From Gammaproteobacteria bacterium (GTDB taxonomy: Bacteria > Pseudomonadota > Gammaproteobacteria > Arenicellales > JAJDZL01): a DNA stretch of 64,000 nt. The stretch is taken from positions 1 through 64,000 of the forward strand of contig JAJEHQ010000024.1 in assembly GCA_022823625.1 (NCBI GenBank). Reading direction: 5' to 3'. The notes beneath the pieces are model-generated. The model saw nothing but the letters and a program-made list of their open reading frames with translations. It had not been told where the DNA came from and ran no database searches. Shown here piece after piece: positions 35,625-43,661 of this stretch (position 1 is the first letter of the stretch; every line of letters begins with the position of its first letter). The translations under genes were made by a program, and so were the position numbers.

Positions 35625-36174
35625 CCGACAATTCCATAAGGGCATCACGGAATGTGTCAGCAGTTAACGCTGTTGTGGTAATGCGTGGCGGTAAAGTTGC
35701 AATATACCAACCTCTTTCGCTGATTTCGATGTTTTGGATTGGATGCCAACTGGTTTCTTCCTCAACTTTCTGTCCGATTTTGATTTTAGTCTGAATCGCT
35801 GGTCCTCCTTTCTCAAGCAAAACGAGCCGAAGCGTACCTCGTGCGCCGATTAAATCAACACGTCCTGTCGCCCCAATCATCAGTCGACCAATTGGTTTAG
35901 CAACAACTTTTTCATTTCCAATATGAAATGTAAGTTTTTCTACCTCATAATTGCCCAGATATTCTTCTGAGACTTGTATTTTTTTATGCGTAACTTGTAT
36001 CTCGCCAGATTGTGTGTACTTTCTCAAGTACTCTTCCATTCTCGAGTACAAGTCTTTCAATGACTGTATCCAATCTTCCAGTGTCTCGTCCCAATCTATC
36101 TCTTTGGATGACCTATTTGATTGCGCTTCGTTTACCCTCTTCTTGACGAAATCGTCGAACGATTTTGTAGACAT
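35617..36174 (-). CDS. Uncharacterised partner of the HEPN protein
   Basis: A 185-residue protein I do not recognise. The first 70 residues are highly charged and helical (probable coiled coil, around E-D-W-I-Q-S-L-K-D-L). The remainder looks beta-rich, with I-G-R-L-M-I-G-A-T-G-R-V-D-L-I-G near residues 93-108 and W-H-P-I-Q-N-I-E-I near residues 143-151. No helix-turn-helix, signal or membrane segment is evident. It is the first gene of a two-gene unit, overlaps the HEPN gene by eight bases, and is preceded by a palindrome at 36205-36225. By analogy with other HEPN pairs it may be the antitoxin or sensor. Confidence 0.6.
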   Translation of the reverse strand: MSTKSFDDFVKKRVNEAQSNRSSKEIDWDETLEDWIQSLKDLYSRMEEYLRKYTQSGEIQVTHKKIQVSEEYLGNYEVEKLTFHIGNEKVVAKPIGRLMIGATGRVDLIGARGTLRLVLLEKGGPAIQTKIKIGQKVEEETSWHPIQNIEISERGWYIATLPPRITTTALTADTFRDALMELSDV

Positions 36175-36204
36175 CGTATCTATTTCCTCGGAAGTTAAAT
36201 TTGT

Positions 36205-36235
36205 TTAACTGTTGTTATCAGTTAAGCGTAGTATA
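36205..36235 (-). promoter_or_regulatory. Promoter and operator-like palindrome of the HEPN pair
   Basis: TTAACTG and CAGTTAA (36205-36211 and 36219-36225) form a perfect inverted repeat with a 7-base spacer, 31-51 bases upstream of the pair. On the minus strand a TATACT -10 hexamer (36230-36235) lies just upstream, with a weak TCGCTT -35 seventeen bases further. A protein on the palindrome would cover the transcription start, fitting autoregulation. The regulator is unknown. Confidence 0.55.
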
Positions 36236-36423
36236 TATTGCCGATTCTCCCCAAGCGAGGTTGCCCTAGCAGACTAACGAACACCAAAACCAAAAATATT
36301 TGTTTCGATGGCGTAAACGCGCAGAAAATCTGTACCATGTTTCGTTTATCAACTCATCACAAATTTGCATGTATAGAAATGCAGTATCGAAGCATAGGGT
36401 TGTTGGTTAGCCCACCGAAGACG

Positions 36424-37082
36424 TAGGAGAAAATCAGGAATCAGGAGCAGGGTGTAGCCAAGGTTTTACTTGGGGGCACTGGAATTATTGGCCTAATTCC
36501 ACCAGTATGCGCCTATTTCGGAACGACACAAGTTGGTTGGATGGTCGGCCACAAATTTTCCGATCGTCTCGCGACGAGTAGTGCCTTACCCATTTCAATC
36601 ATTTACTATCTGGTTATTCTCATCAGCATTTTCACGCTGGGGAAACTGATTCACTGGATGAACGTTATCTACAGCGCAGATTGGTCTCTGAATAAATGCA
36701 TCAGTTTAGCTGCGTACCTCCCACACCGTAGTTTCTGATTGGTGTTATTCAGCTTTATCCTGTACTTTGGTTGAACAACCTGCTCGGATTGCCTGCGCTG
36801 ATGTCTTCAATCTATCTGCTTTATTCGGGGACCGAGATAGTGAAGGGATTGTCGCGTGAACGCGCCTTTTTGGTGGCTAGCACAATACTTGCAGTTTGTT
36901 TTGTGGCGTTGGTTGGTGTGATTTCAGCGTCCATGCAAGTGTCGTTCAAGCGCGCGATAGTTTACTGGTCCAGCTATCACTTCGGCAGAGTCATGAGTTA
37001 TACGATTACTGGCATTGTGTTGGGAGGACTTGATTTGAGCTGGAGATTCATGGATTTTGGTCGTGTTGAAACTCCAAGTTGA
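36424..37082 (+). pseudogene. YIP1-family membrane protein, frameshifted remnant
   Basis: Two overlapping pieces in different frames together resemble a gammaproteobacterial YIP1-family membrane protein. The first reads from about 36424 to 36738, with I-P-P-V-C-A-Y-F-G-T-T, a hydrophobic segment and L-I-H-W-M-N. It stops after S-L-A-A-Y-L-P-H. The second frame picks up at about 36735 with F-L-I-G-V-I-Q-L-Y-P-V-L-W-L and runs to 37082 through Y-L-L-Y-S-G-T. So there is a frameshift near 36720-36735. The normal N-terminus is missing and the last 40 residues diverge. The family has four to five membrane helices and no firm function. Confidence 0.7.
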
Positions 37083-37147
37083 CTAGGTGCGGTGGTACGG
37101 TGAAGCGACGGTCTTCAGACAAATTCCTTTGACCTTGTTCTTGCACA

Positions 37148-37198
37148 GGCAAATTTGACCAGAACGGGATTCGAATTGCGATGCGACGAGAAATTTAG
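37148..37198 (+). repeat. Imperfect direct repeat, left copy, flanking the DUF4143 ATPase
   Basis: About 50 bases here match 38643-38691 at most positions. The perfect core CGGGATTCGAATTGCG is at 37165-37180 here and 38661-38676 there. The two copies are 1,496 bases apart and enclose only the ATPase gene and its promoter region. Confidence 0.6.
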
Positions 37199-37281
37199 CT
37201 CTAATCCAACCGTTCAAAATCGGGACATCATTGTGAACTGAAATTGTTAAATTCAGATGGTCAATAAACAATTATTTATTT

Positions 37282-37314
37282 ATACTGTGAATGATTATAA
37301 TTCATACTGTGAAT
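37282..37314 (+). promoter_or_regulatory. Pair of 11-bp direct repeats before the ATPase gene
   Basis: ATACTGTGAAT occurs at 37282-37292 and 37304-37314, 22 bases apart, or two turns of the helix, in a very AT-rich stretch 22-54 bases upstream of the ATPase start. This suits a dimeric regulator binding one face of the DNA. The binding protein is unknown. Confidence 0.45.
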
Positions 37315-37335
37315 AAATAGTCAATCATTGAATGT

Positions 37336-38574
37336 ATGAATCTAGACATTCCGCAAACTGACTTTCTCCCAAGATCGATCAAGTCTTTACTTAGTCTGCA
37401 CCTTACTACGATGCCGGTAGTAGTGCTGTCAGGAGCGAGACAGACTGGTAAAAGCACTCTAGCGAAAATTATCGGAGAAGAAAACAGGCAATACCATACC
37501 CTCGATGACTTTGACACCCTCAATATTGCCAACCGCGATCCGCAAGCATTAATTGGTGGTACAACACCAGTGACGCTGGACGAAATTCAACGGGCTCCAA
37601 AATTGCTGACTGACATAAAACTAGAAGTCGATAAAAACAGACAGGCAGGGCGATTCCTGTTGACCGGTTCAACACACCTTCTGCTAATGAAGAAAGTTTC
37701 AGAGTCGCTCGCAGGGAGGGCCAGCTATATAAATTTGTGGCCAATGACCCGACGGGAGCAAATGGGAATGGGTCGCTGTGGGGTCTGGGACCGATTAATG
37801 GACAACAGGAAAGAAGATTGGTTGAGTGTCTTGAACGAAGTTGAATCAGAACCGGAAGATTGGCGCGAATTGGTACGGCGCGGTGGGTTTCCGGAGCCTG
37901 CAACTCGTTTTACTTCCAATACGCAACGCCAAATCTGGTTCGAGGCATATGTAAGAACCTACATTGAACGAGACCTCCAGCAGTTGTCAGCCGTCGCGTC
38001 ATTACCGGATTTCGCAAAACTCGTTAGAATTCTTTGCCAACGCTTGGGCGGTCTTTCTAATCAGACAGATTTGGCTAGAGATACAGCGATCTCCCAGCCT
38101 ACCGTGTATCGATACCTCAACTTGCTCGAAGCTTCCTGTTTACTGATTCGTCTACAACCATTTTTTGTCAACCGAACAAAGCGACTTGTTAAATCTCCAA
38201 AACTGTATTTTTGCGATAGCGGTGTCGCTCTGAATATTTCAGGTCAGCAAGAGCCATCAGGTGCCCATCTCGAAAATTTAATTCTGCACGATTTGCTGGT
38301 ATGGAAAGACAGTCAATTCCAAAAAGCGGGAGTCTACTATTGGCGAACAATTAGTGGTGAAGAAGTTGATTTTGTGATTGAATCGAACGAACGTGTTCTA
38401 CCGATTGAAGTCAAGGCCAGTAAACGCCCGCATATTGGAGATACGGCTAAACTACGCAGTTTCTTAAAGGAGTATGAAGATCTAGCACAGGTAGGCATCC
38501 TGTTGCACACTGGAAACGAAACCAAGTGGCTCACCTCGAACATATTGTCCGTGCCTTGGTGGCGAGTCATTTGA
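37336..38574 (+). CDS. AAA-type ATPase with DUF4143 nuclease-like domain
   Basis: A 412-residue protein of the AAA_14/DUF4143 group. Walker A is G-A-R-Q-T-G-K-S-T near residues 33-41 and Walker B is V-T-L-D-E-I-Q near residues 79-85. A Sensor-type L-T-G-S-T-H follows near residue 105. The C-terminal DUF4143 part has D-F-V-I-E-S and L-P-I-E-V-K-A-S-K near residues 340-362, a D-x(n)-E-x-K pattern typical of PD-(D/E)XK nucleases. Such proteins are widespread in mobile and defence regions, with no settled function. It lies between direct repeats, suggesting it arrived as a unit. Confidence 0.85.
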   Translation: MNLDIPQTDFLPRSIKSLLSLHLTTMPVVVLSGARQTGKSTLAKIIGEENRQYHTLDDFDTLNIANRDPQALIGGTTPVTLDEIQRAPKLLTDIKLEVDKNRQAGRFLLTGSTHLLLMKKVSESLAGRASYINLWPMTRREQMGMGRCGVWDRLMDNRKEDWLSVLNEVESEPEDWRELVRRGGFPEPATRFTSNTQRQIWFEAYVRTYIERDLQQLSAVASLPDFAKLVRILCQRLGGLSNQTDLARDTAISQPTVYRYLNLLEASCLLIRLQPFFVNRTKRLVKSPKLYFCDSGVALNISGQQEPSGAHLENLILHDLLVWKDSQFQKAGVYYWRTISGEEVDFVIESNERVLPIEVKASKRPHIGDTAKLRSFLKEYEDLAQVGILLHTGNETKWLTSNILSVPWWRVI

Positions 38575-38642
38575 ATTCAACGATACTTGAATAATTGTTT
38601 TTATTACAATGAGTTAAGTAATGGAGATCTTCCTCCAACATG

Positions 38643-38691
38643 GGCAAAATTGACCACTAGCGGGATTCGAATTGCGCTAAGGAGAAATAAG
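38643..38691 (+). repeat. Imperfect direct repeat, right copy, flanking the DUF4143 ATPase
   Basis: Right partner of the repeat at 37148-37198, with core CGGGATTCGAATTGCG at 38661-38676. Differences are scattered substitutions and two single-base indels. Confidence 0.6.
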
Positions 38692-38702
38692 TTTTCATGA
38701 CT

Positions 38703-38845
38703 CTAAACATGCGTAAGGTGAATTGGCACAGGAACATGATCGATGACTGCCTGAATCAAACGTCTGGGCAACTGCGATTCCCAGTTTCCGCGATTGAATC
38801 GGAATACGAATTCGTCGATGTATTCAATTGCTTTGGTGTTCTACA
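38703..38845 (-). mobile_element. IS1595-family transposase C-terminal remnant
   Basis: Read on the minus strand, this 143-base piece gives about 43 residues including Y-I-D-E-F-V-F-R-F-N-R-G-N-W-E and ending in a stop at 38703. The E-F-V-F-R-F-N-R block is the typical C-terminal end of IS1595-type (ISXO2-like) transposases. Everything upstream of it is gone; a TAG precedes it in frame. No terminal repeats seen. Confidence 0.55.
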
Positions 38846-38902
38846 TAATTCGTAGAACAAATATGTTGTTGAATTCACTAATTGGTGAGGAAATATTTAG
38901 AG

Positions 38903-39520
38903 ATGAGCATAGGCGGCACAGGAAATGGAACTCTCCAAGTTCAGGTTCTCCCACCAGATTTATGGAAGGAACAAAGAAAACAGTTTTTGGAAGACGATGG
39001 AGACCTTTCTCTTGATAATCACGGAGATTTTGATGTTCAGATTCTAGGTCCACTGATAGTTGAGTCTGAATGTTCTGCACAACTGACCGCTGTAATTATT
39101 GAGCGAGATGATGAGCGAATTGGAAAACACAAGCTTGCGAATAGTGCGAGAAGATTCATTACAGATGTTTCACTTCTACAGGGTTGTGTTGAACCCGCCC
39201 TATCTTCGGTATTCCAGAGTGTTATCAGTGGAAATGGATTATTCGAATATGGAATTGGAGAATTTTGTTTGCTTTATGGTAAATTTGAAGAAAGATATCA
39301 AGTATCAAATATTGAAGCAAAAAAGAAAATGATTGAACTCTTGGGCAGCAACGGTACAGACCTAAAAGAATATTATGAGCGAGGTAAGAAAATGAGTTAT
39401 CCATTGCCATACGCGGTCAGAAATATTCTGTTTCACATAGGCAGGAATACGAATACGCTTGACCCAGAGGGGAGAGATTTGACTCGATCAATTGAACTTC
39501 TCAGAGAATGGACTCAATAA
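38903..39520 (+). CDS. Uncharacterised protein with HEPN-type RX4H motif
   Basis: A 205-residue soluble protein that I do not recognise as a named family. Residues 173-178 read R-N-I-L-F-H, followed by I-G-R-N, the same R-N-x3-H arrangement as HEPN ribonucleases and as the protein at 35088. The helix before it is charged (E-Y-Y-E-R-G-K-K). The N-terminal 70 residues look beta-rich, with two acidic patches. I chose the ATG at 38903, with GAGG eleven bases upstream; a TTG at 38882 is also possible. It sits between IS remnants without an obvious partner, so if it is a toxin the antitoxin is missing or fused. Confidence 0.55.
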   Translation: MSIGGTGNGTLQVQVLPPDLWKEQRKQFLEDDGDLSLDNHGDFDVQILGPLIVESECSAQLTAVIIERDDERIGKHKLANSARRFITDVSLLQGCVEPALSSVFQSVISGNGLFEYGIGEFCLLYGKFEERYQVSNIEAKKKMIELLGSNGTDLKEYYERGKKMSYPLPYAVRNILFHIGRNTNTLDPEGRDLTRSIELLREWTQ

Positions 39521-39589
39521 TCTGAGAATCCGGAACAGGAATAACAGTTGTGAAGCACTTTCAACTTGGTTCGATCAAATTTTCCGTTA

Positions 39590-39951
39590 TTGATGGGCCC
39601 GGTTGGAATGGTGGCGACCATTGCAGCGCCAGTCAGTTTCAAGGTGGATGGCACCTTGCAGCCTTTCTGGGATTGGTTCCCAAGCAGTATTCCAGTGGCG
39701 ACAAGACATGATTGCTGAGCATCTCAAAGCGCTGCAACAGTTATATTCACAAACTGATGATTCACAGTGCGAGGTCGCTTTGTACGAAGTGCAGTCTGGA
39801 GTCTGGTAAAACGCCAGCGAAGCTCAGGCGGCTGTTGCATGAAAAGCAAAAGCCAGCCAATGTTGTAGCGGTAGCGATGGTCAACGCCAATAATCGTATT
39901 TGTTCGAAAATGGGTACCAAACACAGTGCCGGCACTGCCTTAAACTACTGA
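39590..39951 (+). mobile_element. IS110-family transposase C-terminal remnant
   Basis: A decayed piece of an IS110-type transposase. One frame reads W-H-L-A-A-F-L-G-L-V-P-K-Q-Y-S-S-G-D-K-T, then an in-frame TGA, then L-L-S-I-S-K-R and onward to a stop at 39951. This is the conserved C-terminal region around the family's serine motif. The TGA sits where functional relatives have Arg, so CGA to TGA is likely. The N-terminal half with the DEDD site is missing. It also accounts for the region between 39521 and 40058, which has no gene. Confidence 0.7.
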
Positions 39952-40058
39952 ACCTCATCGTTCCCAAATTCGCGAAGACCATTGGCATAGAGCAAATTGA
40001 ATTGAATTACATCCCCTTTACTAAGTGTGTCCTAGTGATAGTCCACAAACAGTGCTGA

Positions 40059-42881
40059 ATGATGCGATTGTCATGGAATGAAATTCGCGTACGAGCATCT
40101 GAATTCACCAATGAGTGGAAAGATGCGAAGTATGAAAAGGGTGAAACACAGAGTTTCTATAACGAATTCTTTGAGATCTTTGGTGTTCGACGAAGAACAG
40201 TTGCGCGCTACGAGGAGCATGTTTCAAAACTTAACGATCAATCGGGATTTATTGACCTTTTCTGGCCAGGCGTGTTAATTGTCGAGCAAAAGAGCGCAGG
40301 TCGAAATCTCAAGAAAGCGTATGAGCAAGCTGGAGAATATTTTGATGCACTCTCAGAGAGAGAGCGTCCGCGATTTATCCTTGTCAGTGATTTTCAAACA
40401 TTTGATCTCTATGATTTGGATGAGCGTGAGATGGTTTCATTTGCTCTTGAAGATCTGCCTCAGTATGTTGATTCTTTCGGATTCATTATTGGAGTTCACC
40501 GTCGAACATTTCGAGATCAGAATCCAGCAAATATTAAAGCTGCGGAATTGGTCGGACGACTGCATGACTCTCTCTTTGAAGCTGGGTACAGGGGATACGA
40601 TTTAGAGCGTTTCCTGGTTCGCATTGTGTTTTGTCTTTTCGCTGATGACACTGGAATCTTTGAACCGCGAGACATATTCCTTGAACTTGTGGAAACACGC
40701 ACAAATAATGATGGTTCCGACTTGGGTTCGTGGCTGTCGCAACTGTTTCAAGTTCTGAATACACCTACTCACGAGCGTCAACTAACGCTTGATGAGGATA
40801 TCGCAGGGTTTCCTTATATCAATGGAAAGTTGTTTGAGGACCCACTACGTATTCCAGCTTTTGATGCTGAGATGCGAAGAGCGTTGCTAGAAGCTTGTTA
40901 TTTTGATTGGTCTGAAATTTCCCCTGCCATATTCGGTGCGCTATTTCAGTCGGTAATGGACCCCGTGGAACGTCGAGCTCAAGGAGCGCACTACACGACG
41001 GAGAAAAATATTCTCAAAGTCATCGAACCATTGTTTATGGATGACTTGCGAGCGGAATTCGAGAATCTAGAGTCCCGTACAGGTACTCGTCGCATTGCTG
41101 ATCTTCGTCGTTTTCACACCAAACTTGGTGCTTTGAAATTTCTTGATCCCGCTTGTGGCTGTGGCAACTTTCTGATAATTGCATACAGAGAATTACGACT
41201 GCTTGAAATTGAAATCTTGAAAGAAATCCACCCGAGAGTACAAGGTCAAATACAGATCGATATTGACGCTACATCTTTGTCACAAATTGATGTTGATCAA
41301 TTTTTCGGTATTGAAATTAGTGAATTTCCAGTGCGTATTGCGGAGACCGCTTTGTGGATGATGGATCACATCATGAACAACAGACTGAGTCTGGAAATCG
41401 GTCAAACCTATACAAGAATCCCGCTGGAAACGTCTCCAAATATTGTGCATGAGGATGCATTGGAAGAAGACTGGGAGAACATTCTTTCGTCGAAAGAATG
41501 TTCTTACTTATTTGGTAATCCACCATTCGTAGGTGCAAAATTGCAAACACGAAATCAACGTGCTCAAGTACGAGGAATCGCAGCACTCGGTAAGAGCGGT
41601 GGTACGCTTGATTATGTCGCTGCTTGGTTCATAAAGGCAGGAGAATATGTGAAAGCCAGCCACGCGCGAATCGGTTTTGTTGCCACCAATTCAATCACCC
41701 AAGGCGAGCAGGTCGCACAGTTGTGGCCGATTTTATTTGAGCGTTACAAGTTGGAGATTTCGTTCGCGCATCGTACTTTCGCGTGGGGCTCGGATGCGCG
41801 TGGCAAAGCACATGTGCATGTAATCATTCTCGGTCTAGACCAGAAGGAATTGACACGGCGGAAAAAGCGTCTGTTTAGCTATCCTGATATTAACGGTGAA
41901 CCGGAGGAGACTGAGCATGAGTCTCTATCGCCATATTTATTTGATTCTAGTGAACTGACTGATTCTCATCTGGTCGTGCAGGAAGAAAGCGCTCCTATCA
42001 ATGGTATGCCAAGACTGATAATCGGCTCGAAACCCATTGACGATGGCAACTACATATTCAACGCAGAGCAACGCGCTAAATTACTTGAAGAAGAACCTGA
42101 AGCTGTTCAGTTTCTCCGACCCTATGTTGGTGCTCGCGAATTCCTGCAAGGTAGTAAGCGCTGGATTCTTGCTCTTCAAAATGTTCCGCCGAATATTCTG
42201 GTACGATTGCCGAGTGTTCGAGCGCGAATTTCTGCTGTTCGCTTTTATCGCGCGGCCAGCAAGAGTATTCCGACGCAGAAACTTGCGGAAACGCCGAAGC
42301 TTTACCATGTAAACGTCATTCCCACTACACCTTTTCTCTTGATTCCAAGAGTGAGCTCAGAGCGGCGAGAGTATGCGCCAATTGGCTGGCTCAATCCGCC
42401 AGTAATTCCAAGCGATGCAGCTCTCGTGCTTCCAAATGCAACACCAATTGATTTCGCTCTTCTTACTTCAGCGATGCATATGGCTTGGCTGCGATACATC
42501 GGAGGTAGGCTTGAGAGTCGATATCGGTACTCCATAGGCCTCGTCTACAACACTTTCCCGTTACCTCCTAAAGTTAACAATCGATCAAAACTTGAATCAT
42601 GTGCTCAGGCAATTCTTGATGCTAGAAACTATTATCCGGAAGCAACTCTAGCTAACTTGTATGACCCTGATTTGATGCCACCAGATTTACGAAAGGCGCA
42701 TCAAGAACTAGACAGAGTAGTGGACCGTCTTTACCGTCGTTCAGGATTCTCTTCCGAACGAGAACGTGTGGAACATTTATTTCTCCTGTACGAAGCTATG
42801 CAAAATCCACTAAGACTTTCTACGAATTCAATGCGAAAACGAAGGCAACGAAGAGTCCGAGCCACCAAAACTTCATCGTGA
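40059..42881 (+). CDS. MmeI-like type IIL restriction-modification enzyme
   Basis: A 940-residue single-chain enzyme joining DNA cleavage and methylation. The N-terminal nuclease has D66-x9-E76-x-K78, the same spacing as the D-x9-E-x-K site of MmeI. A helical spacer leads to the methyltransferase, with motif I D-P-A-C-G-C-G near residues 363-369 and motif IV N-P-P-F at residues 487-490, typical for adenine-N6 methylation. A target-recognition region and C-terminal helices follow. Family members cut a fixed distance from an asymmetric site and methylate one strand. All key residues are intact, so it may be active. It stands alone, with IS remnants on both sides; the recognition site cannot be read from sequence. 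Confidence 0.88.
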   Translation: MMRLSWNEIRVRASEFTNEWKDAKYEKGETQSFYNEFFEIFGVRRRTVARYEEHVSKLNDQSGFIDLFWPGVLIVEQKSAGRNLKKAYEQAGEYFDALSERERPRFILVSDFQTFDLYDLDEREMVSFALEDLPQYVDSFGFIIGVHRRTFRDQNPANIKAAELVGRLHDSLFEAGYRGYDLERFLVRIVFCLFADDTGIFEPRDIFLELVETRTNNDGSDLGSWLSQLFQVLNTPTHERQLTLDEDIAGFPYINGKLFEDPLRIPAFDAEMRRALLEACYFDWSEISPAIFGALFQSVMDPVERRAQGAHYTTEKNILKVIEPLFMDDLRAEFENLESRTGTRRIADLRRFHTKLGALKFLDPACGCGNFLIIAYRELRLLEIEILKEIHPRVQGQIQIDIDATSLSQIDVDQFFGIEISEFPVRIAETALWMMDHIMNNRLSLEIGQTYTRIPLETSPNIVHEDALEEDWENILSSKECSYLFGNPPFVGAKLQTRNQRAQVRGIAALGKSGGTLDYVAAWFIKAGEYVKASHARIGFVATNSITQGEQVAQLWPILFERYKLEISFAHRTFAWGSDARGKAHVHVIILGLDQKELTRRKKRLFSYPDINGEPEETEHESLSPYLFDSSELTDSHLVVQEESAPINGMPRLIIGSKPIDDGNYIFNAEQRAKLLEEEPEAVQFLRPYVGAREFLQGSKRWILALQNVPPNILVRLPSVRARISAVRFYRAASKSIPTQKLAETPKLYHVNVIPTTPFLLIPRVSSERREYAPIGWLNPPVIPSDAALVLPNATPIDFALLTSAMHMAWLRYIGGRLESRYRYSIGLVYNTFPLPPKVNNRSKLESCAQAILDARNYYPEATLANLYDPDLMPPDLRKAHQELDRVVDRLYRRSGFSSERERVEHLFLLYEAMQNPLRLSTNSMRKRRQRRVRATKTSS

Positions 42882-42887
42882 ATTGGG

Positions 42888-42918
42888 ATACAGAATGCTC
42901 TCGAGTCTGGTATTTTTT
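42888..42918 (+). terminator. Terminator of the MmeI-like gene
   Basis: ATACAGA (42888-42894) pairs with TCTGGTAT (42906-42913, one bulged base), followed by a run of six T. It begins seven bases after the stop codon. Confidence 0.55.
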
Positions 42919-42929
42919 CAGAGTCAACA

Positions 42930-43190
42930 AAAAACAATTCTTTGAAGCACCTTTCGTTGGCTTTCGCAAACGATATGCGGGAAATACCTGCGATAAGGCC
43001 CAGATGATACAATTTGTCTTGATGCGGTATTAAGCAGATGACCAGGCCGCGCAGACCGCTTCACCGATTCATCTGTGCAATTGCCATGGTGTGGTATTGC
43101 TGTGTGCGCATAAATGCCTTGACCTTGCGGTTTCGCTGGTAGCGCAACACATATCGATGGAAGGATTTTCGCGGTAATAAGTCATGATCT
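42930..43190 (-). mobile_element. IS4-family transposase N-terminal remnant
   Basis: On the minus strand from about 43174 the frame reads F-H-R-Y-V-L-R-Y-Q-R-N-R-K-V-K-A-F, then M-A-I-A-Q-M, an in-frame TGA, S-G-L-R-G, and later H-Q-D-K-L-Y-H-L-G-L and F-A-K-A-N-E. This is the N-terminal (DUF4372-like) region of IS4-type transposases, in which A-F-A-Q-L-T-Y-R-E-S-L-R-D is usual. Only one frame is needed, apart from the TGA. The catalytic core is missing. This explains most of the gene-free 42919-43352 stretch; 43191-43352 shows nothing further. Confidence 0.65.
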
Positions 43191-43352
43191 CAGAGAATAC
43201 GAATTGTCCTTCATACCTGACGAGTATATGCTGATTGATAACTTCTCTTTTTGTGTGATGTTCAAAGCGACAGCAGACAGCGATTTATTTTTATGGTATC
43301 AATAAGATACAAAAACCGCTCTTCAAGATGGTCCAGCAATGGGAATTTATAG

Positions 43353-43646
43353 ATGAAAGAATTCCGCGGAGAACGTACCATTGATGGCATCCGGGTTACT
43401 GTTGACGGTGAATTACTTGATCAACAACTTCACGTCAAACAGTTTACCGATTTGGGCTTTGAATGGACTTATGAGGGTGACTCGCCCCGACAGCTCGCTT
43501 TAGCAATTCTCATCAACCATTTAGACGATGGAGAGAAAGCGCTTGCGTTGTGTGAACCATTTATGAAGTCAGTTATCGCGCAACTGGATAATGAGTGGCA
43601 ACTGACGAGTGAAGATATAGACAAAGCTCTGTCAAACATTGGCTGA
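43353..43646 (+). CDS. DUF6166-family protein
   Basis: A 97-residue protein resembling DUF6166. It opens with K-E-F-R-G-E-R-T-I-D-G-I-R-V-T-V-D-G and has a central G-F-E-W-T-Y-E-G-D-S-P-R-Q-L-A-L-A-I-L block near residues 34-52, ending in an L-T-S-E-D-I-D-K-A-L helix. Function is unknown; homologues are common near mobile DNA. It is 15 bases before the dioxygenase gene, so they may be co-transcribed, though it may be a leftover of the island next door. Confidence 0.65.
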   Translation: MKEFRGERTIDGIRVTVDGELLDQQLHVKQFTDLGFEWTYEGDSPRQLALAILINHLDDGEKALALCEPFMKSVIAQLDNEWQLTSEDIDKALSNIG

Positions 43647-43661
43647 TCTCAGAGAAACAAA

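Noticed and set aside
38655-38690. tRNA 3' end or tRNA-derived attachment site
   Set aside because: GATTCGAA resembles a T-loop when read on either strand, but the flanking bases do not form a 5-bp T-stem, and no anticodon or acceptor arms are present near either copy.
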